Positions 53,155-61,123 of a DNA stretch of 64,000 nt are shown here, piece after piece. The position numbers and the translations under genes are program-made. The stretch's first letter is position 1. Each line of letters starts with the position of its first letter. Under the pieces are notes generated by a model. The model was not told where the DNA came from. It made no database searches and worked only from the letters and a program-made list of their open reading frames with translations. The DNA is from Chelatococcus sp. YT9 (GTDB lineage Bacteria > Pseudomonadota > Alphaproteobacteria > Rhizobiales > Beijerinckiaceae), in the NCBI RefSeq assembly GCF_018398315.1, contig NZ_JAHBRW010000001.1, forward strand, positions 2,228,001-2,292,000, in the 5' to 3' direction.

Positions 53155-54171
53155 GTGGCAGGGCGTATTGAGATCGCGGTGATCGGCGCGGCGCATCAGC
53201 ACGTGGACTATGTGCTCGATGAGGTTGCGAGGCGTGATGACGTCGGCATCGTTGCCGTGGTGGAGCATGATCCAGCGCGCCGCGCGACCCTGGAGCAGCG
53301 CACCGGGGCGCCCGGCTATGCAGAGGTGGAGACGATGCTCGAGCGGCATCGCATAGACGCGGCATCCGTTGTGACCGAGTTCGGCGCGCGCGCCGGCATC
53401 GTCACGACTCTCGCTCAGCGCGGGATTTTCGCCATCGTCGACAAGCCGCTGGCGGTCACGCGGGCCGGCCTGGACGCGCTGGAGGCAGCGCTCGACGGCC
53501 GGCCGCTTGTCGCCTTGATGCTGGAGAAGCGCTTCTATCCGGTAACGCTGGCGCTGCGCGGCCTCGTCGCCGATGGCGTTATCGGCGAGATCGTCACGAT
53601 TCATGCGACCGGTCCGCACAAGTTCTACGCCGCGCGGCGGCCGGGCTGGATGTTCGACGCGGACCAATACGGCGGCATCCTCGCCGACTTGACCGTGCAC
53701 GATATCGATCTTGCCTTATGGCTCATCGGCGGCACGCGCGGGACAGTTGCCGGCTGGGTATCGGCGATCGACGCGCCGGGTGTCGGCGTCCTTCCGGGCA
53801 AACGGAGTTTTCCCGGCGCCGGGCGCGCGATCCTCACCGTTGAAGGAGGACCGCAGGTCGCAGTAGAGGTCGACTGGTTGCAGCCCGAGGCCTCGCCCCG
53901 TCATGGCGACTACGCCATGCGCATCACCGGCACCCGGGGGCGGGCGGATGTCTTGTTCGCCGAGGACAAGCTGCTGGTCGAAACCCATGACACGCCGTTG
54001 CGCGAGTGGCCATTGCCGCCCGGCGAACCGCCGGCGCGCTTCGCGCTCGACCATCTGGCGAGGGGCGAGCCGCTCGCGGTGCCGACGCCGGACGCTCTGC
54101 GCGCCACGCGCATCGCAATCCTCGCCCAGGAGAGCGCGGCTGCCGGGGGCAGGGCGCTGGAGTGGGCGTGA
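53155..54171 (+). CDS. Gfo/Idh/MocA-family dehydrogenase 2, atypical motifs
   Basis: A 338-residue protein. The Rossmann segment is unusual (IEIAVIGAAHQHVDYVLDEV, without GxGxxG), and the EKP motif is Asp96-Lys97-Pro98 (VDKPLAVT). LMLEKRFYPVTLALRGLV and GGILADLTVHDIDLALWLIGG, with its histidine, are family sequence. It may use a different cofactor conformation or act on a distinct substrate from dehydrogenase 1. It starts with GTG at 53155 after GGGGAGGAG. It ends the operon; the next gene is convergent. Confidence 0.82.
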   Translation: MAGRIEIAVIGAAHQHVDYVLDEVARRDDVGIVAVVEHDPARRATLEQRTGAPGYAEVETMLERHRIDAASVVTEFGARAGIVTTLAQRGIFAIVDKPLAVTRAGLDALEAALDGRPLVALMLEKRFYPVTLALRGLVADGVIGEIVTIHATGPHKFYAARRPGWMFDADQYGGILADLTVHDIDLALWLIGGTRGTVAGWVSAIDAPGVGVLPGKRSFPGAGRAILTVEGGPQVAVEVDWLQPEASPRHGDYAMRITGTRGRADVLFAEDKLLVETHDTPLREWPLPPGEPPARFALDHLARGEPLAVPTPDALRATRIAILAQESAAAGGRALEWA

Positions 54172-54221
54172 ATGTGGCGGTTTGCGCGATCTCACTGAGC
54201 GAGCCGAGACGTCTCCGCCCT

Positions 54222-54277
54222 CCCGGGGTGTCATCAAGTCAGTCACGCCGCGCCGATCCCTCTCCTCAGGGGAGGGT
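54222..54277 (+). repeat. Palindromic intergenic repeat, copy 1
   Basis: It begins CCCGGGGTGTCATC and ends with the hairpin GATCCCTCTCCTCAGGGGAG. The reverse complement of copy 2 reads CCGGGGATGTCAC, then GATCCCTCCCCCCAGGGGAG in the same order. Dispersed repeats of this kind are common in Hyphomicrobiales genomes. Confidence 0.65.
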
Positions 54278-54388
54278 GGCGCCGCAGGCGCCGGGTAGGG
54301 GCTGCCTGACGCTGACCCGACGGCAATATGGCTAGCCTGCGAGCATGGGCTCAAGCCGCGTGACCCCACCCGACCTCGCTGATGCGAG

Positions 54389-54434
54389 ACCCCTCCCCTG
54401 GGGGGAGGGATCAGCCCCGAGTGACATCCCCGGC
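54389..54434 (-). repeat. Palindromic intergenic repeat, copy 2 (inverted)
   Basis: An inverted copy of the element at 54222-54277, with the hairpin CCCTCCCC-TGG-GGGGAGGG near 54391-54409 and GTGACATCCCCGG at 54421-54433. The copies face each other about 110 bases apart. Confidence 0.65.
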
Positions 54435-54499
54435 GGGCTGCACAGCAGCTCCGGAAGGGGATCTCGATATCAACCACGAACCGGTGATGGACGCGTCCG

Positions 54500-55738
54500 T
54501 CAGAGCAGCGCCAGCGCAGCCTCCGCTAACGCTTCTGCCGTACCGGGCGCGAAAGGGCCGGGCGTGCCATAAGGACGCCAGGCGATATCGACTTCATAGC
54601 CGCCATCGGGGATGGCGGTGAGGGGAGGGATGTAGCCCGGGTTGGTATAGGCATAACCAACGACCAACGCTCCCGGGACCGCAGCCTGCAAGGCCAGCGC
54701 CTGATCAACGAATATCTCGCCGGGCAGAAAAAAGGCCGTGAAATCGCCCAGCCGCAGCGCGCCGACGGTCAGCTCGGTGCCCGCATGCGCGCGTGCCAGC
54801 CAGTCGCGGTCGATCTGCGCCATGGCCTTCTCGCCAAAGCTCGCAGCGGGGTTCGAGAGGACCTGCGACGCCTCGTGGGCAACCCGGACACGCTGCGACG
54901 TCTCGACGGAGGCGAAAGCAGCGGCTCGGGTGGTCTCGCCGTAGGCGAGCGTCTCGACAGGCTGCCCCTTCAGCCCGCGCAGAGCGGGGGCGACCGTATC
55001 CGCCAGCAGCGTTCCGATCCGCTCAGCCTCTGCGGGGGTGCGCCTGGACATCCCGCTCTGGCGGATTGAGTCCATCGTCTTGTGGCCGGTGTTGATCTGC
55101 CCGCAGCAGCCGGTGGTGTACAACACCGGCGCAGATAGGAGCTCCTCCAGCCGGCTACGTGCGGCACCGGGGAAATCCGCGCTGTAGCGAAGATTGTCGG
55201 GCCCGAGCACGACCGGGTGGCAGGCGAAGTTCACCCAGAGCGCGCCGAGCGTGCCATTCTCCATGCAGAAGGCCACCGCATCGGCGTTGTGATCGACCGG
55301 GCCATCATCGAGGCGGCGGTTGTGGGCGATGCCGGGCACCGGCACCTTGATTGGGCTGATGCGGCCCGGCCGCAGAGCAGCGCTCGCCTCTTGCAGCAGA
55401 TCCAAGGTCGTCGCGACGAGGCTGTCCACATAGGCAGCATCGGCATGGCCGAGCATGGAGCGGGCGAGCACGGGCGGACCGGCATGGGTGTGGGTCGCGC
55501 AAGGCACGAGATCGATATCGCCAGGCAGTTGCGGCGCGAGCCTGATACGGAAATCTTCCGGCACACCGATGAGATCGAGGGCGAGGATGGCCACGCGCCG
55601 CTCGCCCACCTCCACGAGAAGGAGCCGGGCTGTCAGCGGATCGAGCGTGCCGGTAGCGAGCCCGGCGCGGCTCGCGAAGCCCGAGAGCTCGGTCGGCGTC
55701 GCCGGTGTGATCCCGCGCATGGCAAAGGCAAAGCGCAT
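54500..55738 (-). CDS. Neutral/alkaline ceramidase-like hydrolase
   Basis: A 412-residue protein related to the N-terminal catalytic domain of neutral/alkaline non-lysosomal ceramidases (PF04734-like). The metal-binding segments are CATHTHAGPPVLARSM and FACHPVVLGPDNL, followed by SADFPGAARSRLEE and TTGCCGQINTGH. It is much shorter than true ceramidases and has no signal peptide, so it is likely cytoplasmic. In this sugar operon it may hydrolyse an amide such as an N-acyl amino sugar; that is inference. It starts 12 bases after the second permease gene. Confidence 0.75.
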   Translation of the reverse strand: MRFAFAMRGITPATPTELSGFASRAGLATGTLDPLTARLLLVEVGERRVAILALDLIGVPEDFRIRLAPQLPGDIDLVPCATHTHAGPPVLARSMLGHADAAYVDSLVATTLDLLQEASAALRPGRISPIKVPVPGIAHNRRLDDGPVDHNADAVAFCMENGTLGALWVNFACHPVVLGPDNLRYSADFPGAARSRLEELLSAPVLYTTGCCGQINTGHKTMDSIRQSGMSRRTPAEAERIGTLLADTVAPALRGLKGQPVETLAYGETTRAAAFASVETSQRVRVAHEASQVLSNPAASFGEKAMAQIDRDWLARAHAGTELTVGALRLGDFTAFFLPGEIFVDQALALQAAVPGALVVGYAYTNPGYIPPLTAIPDGGYEVDIAWRPYGTPGPFAPGTAEALAEAALALL

Positions 55739-55750
55739 GGTAGTCCTCCG

Positions 55751-56623
55751 CTATTCCTTCAGCCCGCTCGATGCCACACCCTGCACGAAATTGCGGCGCA
55801 TGAAGGCGAAGAACAGGATGCTCGGGAGGAGCGCGAGCGCCGCCGCGGCGCTGAGACGGCCGAGATCGACCGTGAAGCCGGTCTGAAACAGCGCGAGTCC
55901 GACCTCCAGGGTATAGCTTTCCTTGGTGGCGGTGATGATCATCGGCCAGGTGAACGCCGTCCAGGACTGGAAGAAGGCGAGCACGGCGAGCGTCCCGAGC
56001 GGGCCGCGCATCAGCGGCACGACGATCCTCAGAAAAATCCAGCTCTCGCTTGCCCCGTCGATGCGGGCAGCTTCGATCAGTTCGTCCGGAATCGACGCGA
56101 TAACATACTGGCGGATGAGAAAGATGCCGAAGCTCATCACGAGATAGCCGATGAGCAATCCCCACAGCGAGTTCAGAAGACCGAGCTGCTGCACCCCGAG
56201 ATAGAGCGGGATCATATAGACCTCGAACGGGATGATGGCCGTCGCGAGGATCATGCCGAAGATGATATGCACGCCTGGGAAGCGGAACTTGCCGAGCACA
56301 TAGCCTGACACCGCCGAGGTCGTGACGATGGCGATGGTGGACAGGACCGCGAACAGGAAGGTGTTGCCGATCCAGCGCAGAAGGGGCGTTTCGGCGAGAA
56401 CTGAGGTGATGTTCTCCAGGGTTGCGTCACGGGGAATGATGGTCGGCGGCCACTGCAGCAGTTCTTGAGGCGACTTGAAGGCGTTCGACACCAGGAACAC
56501 CAGCGGCAGCAGCATCAGGATGCAGAAAATGATCAGGATGACGTCGATCACGCCATTCAGGATGCGCTCACCCGCGGTCGCGCGTGGGCCGGCTTCGGTG
56601 GCGGAGAGGGACCTGTCGCTCAT
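55751..56623 (-). CDS. Sugar ABC transporter permease 2 (MalG type)
   Basis: A 290-residue carbohydrate (CUT1) importer permease with six hydrophobic helices. The coupling EAA loop is SIPDELIEAARIDGASESWI. Family blocks are MLLPLVFLVSNAFKSPQELL near the N-terminus and FFQSWTAFTWPMIIT near the C-terminus. The ATG at 56623 overlaps the stop of permease 1 (ATGA). No ATPase gene for the system lies in the operon or elsewhere in the LacI-linked region. Confidence 0.92.
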   Translation of the reverse strand: MSDRSLSATEAGPRATAGERILNGVIDVILIIFCILMLLPLVFLVSNAFKSPQELLQWPPTIIPRDATLENITSVLAETPLLRWIGNTFLFAVLSTIAIVTTSAVSGYVLGKFRFPGVHIIFGMILATAIIPFEVYMIPLYLGVQQLGLLNSLWGLLIGYLVMSFGIFLIRQYVIASIPDELIEAARIDGASESWIFLRIVVPLMRGPLGTLAVLAFFQSWTAFTWPMIITATKESYTLEVGLALFQTGFTVDLGRLSAAAALALLPSILFFAFMRRNFVQGVASSGLKE

Positions 56624-57540
56624 GCCCGGCCCTTTTCGCGGAAGACTCTGAACTGAATGGCCGTGAGGGCGAGCACGATGGCGAGCAGGATGACGGCCTC
56701 GGCGGCGGCATAGCCGACCCGATAGTTGCGGAAGCTGTTCTCCAGCATGTCCAGCACCAGCACACGGACCAGCCTGCCCGGCGCGCCCTGCGAATCCGAT
56801 GCGAGCACAAAAACCTGCGCGTAGATGTTGAAAGCCGCGATCAGCGTGATCACGGAGACATAGAGAAGGACCGGCTTGAGCTGCGGTATGGAAATGTGCC
56901 GAAAGCATTGCAGCGCCGAGGCGCCGTCGAGCCGCGCCGCCTCGTAGAGCGACTGCGGAATGTTCTTGAAGCCGACGAGGAATATGAGGACGGCATAGCC
57001 CAGTGCTTGCCATGAGCACAGGACGATGACGCAGATGATGGCGAGCACCGGGTCAAACAGCCAGGCCTGCGGTGGCAGCCCGAAAAAGCCCAGGAGGGTG
57101 TTGAGCGGGCCGAGGCGTGCGTCGAATATCCATTTCCAGGCCATGGCCGCGGGCACGAGCGAGACGACGTGCGGAATGAAGATCGACGTCTCGTAGAAGC
57201 CCGCGAAACGCGACCTCGTGCGATGGTGGATGAGGGCGGCGAGGACAAGGCCGAGCGGCACGGTGATCGCCAACACCCCGAAGGCAATGATCGTCGTGTT
57301 GCGCAAGGCCTCGAGGAAAAGCGCGTCGGTGACGAGTTCACGGAAGTTGTCCAGCCCGATGAAGGGCTTGCGGCGCGAGATCAGGTTCCACTGAAACAGA
57401 CTGAGACGCAACGTCTCAATGATGGGAATGAAGCGGACGAGGGTATAGATGATGAGTGCGGGCAGGAGCGCCAGGATGGCGAATGTAAAGCCCTTGCGAT
57501 TCCAGGTACCGACCAGTTCCCGCACGCTTTCTCTCCGCAT
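56620..57540 (-). CDS. Sugar ABC transporter permease 1 (MalF/UgpA type)
   Basis: A 306-residue CUT1 permease with six helices. The EAA loop is NIPQSLYEAARLDGASALQCF, and IFIPHVVSLVPAAMAWKWIF and YAQVFVLASDSQGAPGRLV are family blocks. The start MRRESVRELVGTW at 57540 is chosen; the frame stays open into the binding-protein gene but that part is not permease-like. An 85-base gap with a strong hairpin separates it from the binding-protein gene. Confidence 0.9.
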   Translation of the reverse strand: MRRESVRELVGTWNRKGFTFAILALLPALIIYTLVRFIPIIETLRLSLFQWNLISRRKPFIGLDNFRELVTDALFLEALRNTTIIAFGVLAITVPLGLVLAALIHHRTRSRFAGFYETSIFIPHVVSLVPAAMAWKWIFDARLGPLNTLLGFFGLPPQAWLFDPVLAIICVIVLCSWQALGYAVLIFLVGFKNIPQSLYEAARLDGASALQCFRHISIPQLKPVLLYVSVITLIAAFNIYAQVFVLASDSQGAPGRLVRVLVLDMLENSFRNYRVGYAAAEAVILLAIVLALTAIQFRVFREKGRA

Positions 57541-57558
57541 TCGGGACCAAGAAGAGTT

Positions 57559-57593
57559 CGCCGGTGTGTTTGGGGAGGAGAAACACACCGGCG
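57559..57593 (-). other. Perfect 13-bp hairpin between binding-protein and permease genes
   Basis: CGCCGGTGTGTTT (57559-57571) and AAACACACCGGCG (57581-57593) form a perfect stem with a nine-base loop. Placed after the binding-protein gene, it likely stabilises that message or partly terminates, giving more binding protein than permease. No T-run follows directly. Confidence 0.75.
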
Positions 57594-57625
57594 ATGCGCT
57601 AAAGGCACGTGTCGCAGACGCCGGA

Positions 57626-58927
57626 TCAGGGCGTGGCGAGCAGGCCTTCACGCTTAAGGATGGTGTCAACCTCCGCGGCAGCCTCCTTGAGGAACGCATC
57701 GATGGCGGCGTCATCCTTGAGCTTCGGGTTGGTGTAGCCGTCGACGAGGCGCGCTGCGACGCGTGTCAGGATCTCGCTGGCCGGGGCGATCGCGGGCAGG
57801 GAGAAGAACTTGTAGTCAGTGGGAAAGTTGACGAAGGCGCCGAAGGCCGGCGTCTTTGCAATGATGGCGGAGTAATCGACATCTTTTCGGTTGGGCAGCC
57901 AGCCGATGTTGTCCAGGAGCCACTGCAGGTTTTCCGGCTCGTTCGCCTGGAGGATGTACTCCCAGGCGAGGTCGGCTTTCTTGCCGGGTTTGGTCGGCAC
58001 ATAGAGATTGACCGGAATGACGATCGAGCCGCGCGGCAGCGGCGCGGTGGCATATTTCAGATTGGGCGACTTCTTGGCGATGTCACCAATCACCCAGGAC
58101 TCGCGGATGAACATGGCTGTCTGACCGAGCTCGAAGGCTTCCGCATCCGCCTTCATCTCCGGCGTGACTGTTTTCAGTACCTGGACGTTGTCGACGTACT
58201 GCTTGAAAGCTTTGCGTCCGGCCTCGTTGGCGAAAGCCGCCCTCCATTTGCCGTCCTTCTCCTCAAGCAAATTGCCGCCGAACTGGAACAGGTTGATCCA
58301 GAACTTCTCGGCCACGCCCTGACCGCCGCCCGACAGGCGCAGGCTCCAGCCGCTGACCGTCGGCTTGCCCTGCGCGTCGCGCTGCGTCAGCTTTTCGGCG
58401 TAAGGCGTATAGTCTTCCATGGTCTTCGGCGGGCCGGAAAGGCCTGCCTTCGCGAACATGTCGGTGTTGTAGTAGAGCGCAGTCTGCCCGCGGAACAGCG
58501 GCACGCCGTAGATCTTGTCCTCGAAGGTGACGCTATCCTGGAAGAATTTGTCGAAATGCTTGCTGTCCTTGACGAACTTCACGACGTTGTCCGGCGCGGG
58601 CGGAACGAGGCCGCCTTCCAGATACCGGGTCGCCTCGACCTCCATCTCGATGACATCAGCGGCGGCCCCCGAGGGCAGCGCAAGCGCGTTACGCTTTTCG
58701 TGCTCGCGCAGGGCGATCAGCTCGACGCTGACTTCCAGATCCGGGTATTTCTTCTTCAACTGCTCGCCGACCCGCTTGTAAAAGGGCTCCATCTCGGGCC
58801 AACCGCCCCAGATCGTGAGCTTCTCGGCTTGGGCGGGCAGCATGGATGCGAAGAGCGTCGCCGCCGCGATGGCGAGGATGGGCCGCTTCCTTGCGGGCTT
58901 CCTGCTGGTCGATTCTGCGAAATTCAT
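57626..58927 (-). CDS. Sugar ABC transporter substrate-binding protein (family 1)
   Basis: A 433-residue periplasmic binding protein of the MalE/UgpB kind. A signal peptide (about 1-34) ends SMLPAQA-EK. The mature part starts LTIWGGWPEMEPFYKRVGEQ, and YGVPLFRGQTALYYNTDMFA and PRGSIVIPVNLYVPTK are family segments. The ATG at 58927 follows GAGGGGA. LacI-type operator B lies 55-70 bases upstream, so the importer is induced by the sugar it carries. The ligand could be an amino sugar or its glycoside, judging by the linked enzymes. Confidence 0.9.
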   Translation of the reverse strand: MNFAESTSRKPARKRPILAIAAATLFASMLPAQAEKLTIWGGWPEMEPFYKRVGEQLKKKYPDLEVSVELIALREHEKRNALALPSGAAADVIEMEVEATRYLEGGLVPPAPDNVVKFVKDSKHFDKFFQDSVTFEDKIYGVPLFRGQTALYYNTDMFAKAGLSGPPKTMEDYTPYAEKLTQRDAQGKPTVSGWSLRLSGGGQGVAEKFWINLFQFGGNLLEEKDGKWRAAFANEAGRKAFKQYVDNVQVLKTVTPEMKADAEAFELGQTAMFIRESWVIGDIAKKSPNLKYATAPLPRGSIVIPVNLYVPTKPGKKADLAWEYILQANEPENLQWLLDNIGWLPNRKDVDYSAIIAKTPAFGAFVNFPTDYKFFSLPAIAPASEILTRVAARLVDGYTNPKLKDDAAIDAFLKEAAAEVDTILKREGLLATP

Positions 58928-58981
58928 GATCGGATCCCCTCTGACGCTGGCGCTCTGGATCGCCTCTCCTGAAAAAGTGTC

Positions 58982-58997
58982 GTGCAACCGGTTGCGT
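58982..58997. promoter_or_regulatory. LacI-type operator B, ahead of the sugar importer
   Basis: GTGCAACCGGTTGCGT contains TGCAACCGGTTGC, a perfect palindrome in its centre with the CCGG core typical of LacI-family sites. It lies between the LacI gene and the binding-protein gene. Confidence 0.75.
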
Positions 58998-59037
58998 GTC
59001 AAGCGGCCTTCGCGTGGCGTCCGCCGTGAAGATTCGA

Positions 59038-60045
59038 TCAGGCGCCGATAGCCGGTCCCGTTGTCCCCCGCACGACGAGATGGGACTCAAGCACGTAGCG
59101 CACATCGCGCATGGCTTTGACTTTCAAGAGGTCCATGAGCAGATCCGCAGCGACCTGGCCTGCTTCCTTGCAACGTGCGGAGACGGTCGTCAGCGGGGGA
59201 TATGTAGTCGCGCCGAGCACGTCATCGCAGCCGACAACGCTGAACTGGCCCGGCACGTCGATGCCGCGTTCGGCCAAGCCCGCGAGAAGGCCCTGAGCGA
59301 CAAGATCATCGAAAGCCAGCGCGGCTGTAGCCCTTGAGGCGAGGATCTGTCCCGTCGCCGCGTAGCCGGTTTCATAGGTCGGAGGACGAGCCGGAACGGC
59401 AATGATCTCCACGCCGCGCTTCGTCGCCTCCCGACGCAGGGCAAGGCGACGCTGCTGATTGGACCACGACGCGGATGGTCCGCTGACATAGACGATGCGG
59501 CGATGGCCATGTTCGATGAGATGCGTGAGGGCGGCGGTGATGCCGGTGGCGCTGTCGATGAGGACCCTCGGAATGCCGCCAACGTCGCGGTTGACGAGCA
59601 CGATCGGCCGGCGCTCGGCATAAAGCCGGATACGCTCTTCATCGAGACGCGAAGAGACCAGGATCATACCCTCGACCTGGCTGGTGAAGCGGCCGACGAG
59701 AACGTCCTCCCGCGCAGCCTGTTCGTCGGAATTACCGAGGAAGACGCAGAAGCCGGCTTCGTCCGCCCGCAACTGCGCAGCCCGAATCAGCGGTGGGAAA
59801 AACGGATTGGCGACGTCGGGCACGATAAGCGCGAGATTGCCGTGGCGGCCCGTGCTCAGCGCCCGCGCGACCTGATTCGGAACATAGCCGACTTCGCGGG
59901 CAATCGACTTGACGCGCTGGACCGTGGCTTCGCTCAACATTTCCGGCCGCGTGAAGGCGCGGGAAACCGTAGCGCGCGAGACGCCCGCCAAGGCTGCCAC
60001 CTGATCGATGGTGGGCACGCGCCGCCGGGATGTTTCGTCGTCCAT
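59038..60045 (-). CDS. LacI-family regulator of the amino-sugar locus
   Basis: A 335-residue regulator. The headpiece TIDQVAALAGVSRATVSRAF and the hinge-side REVGYVPNQVARALSTGR are standard. The effector domain is of the ribose-binding type (LALIVPDVANPFFPPLIRAA; FSVVGCDDVLGATTYPPLTT). The ATG at 60045 follows GGGA; a TTG at 60048 is also in frame. Three CCGG/TCGG-centred palindromes, ahead of the DegT operon, the importer and the NagB-like gene, are its probable sites. The gene is divergent from nagB and upstream of the importer. Confidence 0.9.
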   Translation of the reverse strand: MDDETSRRRVPTIDQVAALAGVSRATVSRAFTRPEMLSEATVQRVKSIAREVGYVPNQVARALSTGRHGNLALIVPDVANPFFPPLIRAAQLRADEAGFCVFLGNSDEQAAREDVLVGRFTSQVEGMILVSSRLDEERIRLYAERRPIVLVNRDVGGIPRVLIDSATGITAALTHLIEHGHRRIVYVSGPSASWSNQQRRLALRREATKRGVEIIAVPARPPTYETGYAATGQILASRATAALAFDDLVAQGLLAGLAERGIDVPGQFSVVGCDDVLGATTYPPLTTVSARCKEAGQVAADLLMDLLKVKAMRDVRYVLESHLVVRGTTGPAIGA

Positions 60046-60162
60046 CAAACTTTTTCCCGCGCGATCGTTCTCGAACTATCTGGCTTCACGAGGAGACTAG
60101 CGGAAAACCGCCTCGCTGAGGAACCCTGGGAAGGATCATAGGGCAGAATTCGATGGCTTGAC

Positions 60163-60178
60163 ATGCAATCGGTTGCAT
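60163..60178. promoter_or_regulatory. LacI-type operator C, between lacI-type gene and nagB-like gene
   Basis: ATGCAATCGGTTGCAT, a near-perfect 16-bp palindrome. It overlaps the end of a TTGACA (60159-60164), so a bound repressor would cover a likely -35 element of the NagB-like gene. Confidence 0.75.
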
Positions 60179-60286
60179 AGGAGTTTCACACGCTTGCGGT
60201 GTGTGCGCACCTTCGGGGAAGGCGTGAACCGCCATACCGTCTCTTCGTGGCGGCGGGTGATTGAAGAGGTCGAGAGGGAAGACCTG

Positions 60287-61051
60287 ATGGAATCAGTTGC
60301 AGGACAGCAAACTGTGCGACCGGTCGTTCTGTCCTTTGGCACGCGGTTGGAGATGGGACGCGCCGCCGCAGCCGACGTCGCCGCTGAGCTCAGGGCGCGA
60401 TTGGCACGCCAGCCAGGCGTACGGATGATCTTCGCCGCCGCCGTTAGCCAGAACGACATGTTGGAGGCGCTGATCGCCGAGCCCGGAATCGACTGGCGAC
60501 GGGTGACAGCCTTCCATATGGACGAGTATCTGGACCTGCCCGCCGATGCGCCCCAGCGCTTCGGGAATTGGCTGCGCCAAGCGATCTTCGATCGACTGCC
60601 GTTCGCCGCTGTTCACCTGATCGATCCCGGCTCGAACGCCGATGCTGCAGTTGCGGCCTATGCTGCAAATCTCGCGGAGGCGCCGATCGACATCGTTTGT
60701 CTCGGAATAGGCGTCAACGGACACCTGGCCTTCAATGACCCGCCCGTTGCTGACTTTGCTGATCCGCAATCAGTCAAAATCGTCACGCTCGATGACGTCT
60801 GTCGCCAACAGCAGGTTGATGACGGCGCCTTCGCCACCGTCGCTGAAGTGCCGCAGCGCGCGGTCACCCTTACGATACCGCGCCTTCTCGACGCCGATCG
60901 TCTCTTCTGTGTGGTACCTGGTGCGTCCAAACGGGAGGCTGTCGACCGGGCATTGAAGGGCCCGCTCGAGACGGCTTGTCCGGCGAGCGTTTTGCGGCTC
61001 CATCCGGCGTGTCGCCTCTATCTTGACGCGGAATCGGATCCGCGCCGTTGA
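60287..61051 (+). CDS. NagB-like glucosamine-6-phosphate deaminase/isomerase
   Basis: A 254-residue sugar-phosphate isomerase of the NagB/RpiA fold. Asp79 in TAFHMDEYLDLP and His146 in CLGIGVNGHLAFNDPP align with the catalytic Asp72 and His143 of E. coli NagB. Position 148 of NagB (Glu) is Asp151 here, and the DGH aspartate is Asn144, as in Bacillus NagB. It likely converts glucosamine-6-phosphate or a related amino sugar phosphate to the keto sugar and ammonia. The ATG at 60287 follows GAGAGGGAA. It is controlled through operator C. Confidence 0.85.
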   Translation: MESVAGQQTVRPVVLSFGTRLEMGRAAAADVAAELRARLARQPGVRMIFAAAVSQNDMLEALIAEPGIDWRRVTAFHMDEYLDLPADAPQRFGNWLRQAIFDRLPFAAVHLIDPGSNADAAVAAYAANLAEAPIDIVCLGIGVNGHLAFNDPPVADFADPQSVKIVTLDDVCRQQQVDDGAFATVAEVPQRAVTLTIPRLLDADRLFCVVPGASKREAVDRALKGPLETACPASVLRLHPACRLYLDAESDPRR

Positions 61052-61055
61052 GGCT

Positions 61056-61089
61056 GCGTGCCGCGCCGCGGCCCGAGAGTGCGGCACGC
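61056..61089. terminator. Hairpin between convergent nagB-like and L,D-transpeptidase genes
   Basis: GCGTGCCGC (61056-61064) pairs perfectly with GCGGCACGC (61081-61089), loop of 16 bases. It sits five bases after the nagB-like stop, where a terminator is expected for both convergent genes. No T-run follows, so efficiency is uncertain. Confidence 0.5.
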
Positions 61090-61123
61090 CGTTCCAATGC
61101 GCCGCCGTTCTTGCGTGATCGCC

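Larger units (their letters stand above)
54172..54499. other. Convergent intergenic region rich in palindromes
   Basis: 328 bases between the second dehydrogenase and the ceramidase-like gene. It holds two inverted copies of one repeat (54222-54277 and 54389-54434), and GGCGCC-GCA-GGCGCC at 54278-54292. No gene is supported. The hairpins probably end both converging transcripts. Confidence 0.6.
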
